Source: CALKKN01 sp041571375 (GTDB lineage: Bacteria > Pseudomonadota > Gammaproteobacteria > Xanthomonadales > SZUA-36). Taken from it: 7,326 nt of DNA. The stretch is from positions 1 to 7,326 of the forward strand of contig JBFFUJ010000126.1 of the NCBI GenBank assembly GCA_041571375.1. Reading direction: 5' to 3'. The notes under the pieces are model-generated. The model was not told the origin of the DNA, ran no database searches, and saw only the letters and a program-made list of their open reading frames with translations. A program made the position numbers and the translations under genes. This document shows positions 6,684 to 7,326 of the stretch, one piece after another (position 1 is the first letter of the stretch; the number at the start of each line of letters is the position of its first letter).

Positions 6684-7326
6684 TTACCATGCCTCGGTTT
6701 CGTCCTCCGGAGCGCCACGCCGCAGGTGCTGGCCGCGGAACTTGCGACGCAACAACCCGCCCGGGTCGTCAGGTATTCTTCGCAACCACTGCTCCATGGC
6801 CTGGGCGTCTTCCTCCGACCAGGCTTCGGCGAACTCCTCGCTCCGCTCCCCGCTCTGGCTTTCGCCCTCCTGCGAGTCCGACTCACCGTCCTGTGATGCG
6901 GACGGCTCGCCGTTCTCGCGCTGCTCGCCTTGCTGTGACTCCTCTGCCGAGGAGGATTCCTCGCCGGACGCATCCTGCTGCGACGCACCGTCGCCCGATT
7001 GTTCCTGCCCGTCACCCTGTTGTTGCTGTTGCTGCTGCTCTGATTCCTGCCTCAGTTGCTCAACGATAGAACGGTTGTACAGCGCATCGGGCATGCCTGG
7101 CTGTTTTTCGAGGGCCGCATCATAGGCTTCGAGCGCCGCCTCGTATTCGCCGAGCAAGGCCAGCGCATTGCCCCGATTGTAATGGGTGTCGGCGCTGGGG
7201 CTGGCGGACCAGGCGGTATGGGCGTTGGAGTATTCACCACCACGGTACCAGGCCTCCCCGGACAATTCGGGGTCCCTTGCCAATGCGGCGGCCCGCCCCG
7301 GATCCTCGGCAGCCAGCGCCTGGTAG
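6684..7326 (-). CDS. BatB/BatC-type TPR protein, C-terminal part (5' end beyond the window)
   Basis: The minus-strand frame is open from the right edge to the TAA at 6684-6686, leaving 213 visible residues. It holds TPR-like helices (DPGRAAALARDPELSGEAWYRGGEY), then a clear TPR unit (DTHYNRGNALALLGEYEAALEAYDAAL). A long Q/E/S/D-rich low-complexity linker with seven consecutive glutamines (7017-7037) follows, and a short conserved end (MEQWLRRIPDDPGGLLRRKFRGQHLRR). In many gammaproteobacteria this follows a von Willebrand factor A domain and two membrane segments in one polypeptide (BatB fused to BatC), so I infer the missing N-terminus carries VWA. It lies just upstream of batD, as is usual. 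TTG at 7281-7283 is within the TPR region and is not the real start. It probably binds partner proteins of the Bat complex. Confidence 0.88.
   Translation of the reverse strand, partial: YQALAAEDPGRAAALARDPELSGEAWYRGGEYSNAHTAWSASPSADTHYNRGNALALLGEYEAALEAYDAALEKQPGMPDALYNRSIVEQLRQESEQQQQQQQGDGQEQSGDGASQQDASGEESSSAEESQQGEQRENGEPSASQDGESDSQEGESQSGERSEEFAEAWSEEDAQAMEQWLRRIPDDPGGLLRRKFRGQHLRRGAPEDETEAW
6834..7043 (-). repeat. Low-complexity Gln/Glu/Ser/Asp coding repeat
   Basis: This segment of the TPR gene encodes about 70 residues made almost entirely of Q, E, S, G, D and A. It begins with seven CAG/CAA glutamine codons (7017-7037 on the plus-strand numbering) and continues with degenerate runs such as SQQGEQ and SDSQEGESQSGE. 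The codons are mixed (CAG and CAA), so it is not a pure triplet tract. Such acidic disordered linkers are usual in BatB/BatC proteins and vary in length. Confidence 0.7.

Noticed and set aside
4940..7015. A 691-residue version of BatD starting at 7015
   Set aside because: The extra 112 residues lie over the TPR gene in another frame, are arginine/serine-rich without family similarity, and would bury the signal peptide. The ATG at 6679 is preferred.

Overview
The window is GC-rich chromosomal DNA that reads as a gammaproteobacterium. The ArgRS resembles the Pseudomonas/Xanthomonas type (NPTGPLHVGHGR and MSTRSG motifs), argS is followed by an FtsN-like SPOR gene, and the Bat genes have the layout usual in that class. 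A Chromatiales-like or similar lineage is plausible, but I cannot place the genus from sequence alone. I see no insertion sequence, CRISPR array, phage gene or RNA gene.

Layout, left to right. Positions 1-217 hold no convincing gene, only several GC-rich inverted repeats. Positions 218-1594 (minus strand) encode a TRAP transporter large permease (DctM family). Its frame is otherwise intact but is interrupted at codon 81 by an amber codon (1352-1354). Immediately upstream in transcription order is a gamma-class carbonic anhydrase-like protein (1657-2229, minus). Positions 2230-2586 form a divergent intergenic region, partly AT-rich, with a perfect DnaA-box consensus (2449-2457), a weaker second copy beside it, and candidate promoters facing both ways.

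On the plus strand, argS (2587-4347) is followed with no gap, and in the same frame, by an FtsN-like SPOR-domain membrane protein (4348-4935). This pair converges, with only 4 bp between stop codons, on a minus-strand Bat (aerotolerance) operon. Its visible members are batD (4940-6679) and the C-terminal TPR/low-complexity part of a BatB/BatC-type protein (6684 to the right edge). The rest of the operon would lie beyond the window.

Functionally there are three unrelated modules: a solute-uptake gene that is probably decaying, behind a carbonic anhydrase-like gene; housekeeping arginine charging coupled to a cell-envelope/division protein; and an envelope-anchored Bat stress complex. I do not see a new multi-gene system. 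The observations most worth checking are the in-frame amber in dctM, the DnaA-box pair upstream of argS, and the frame-continuous argS/SPOR junction.
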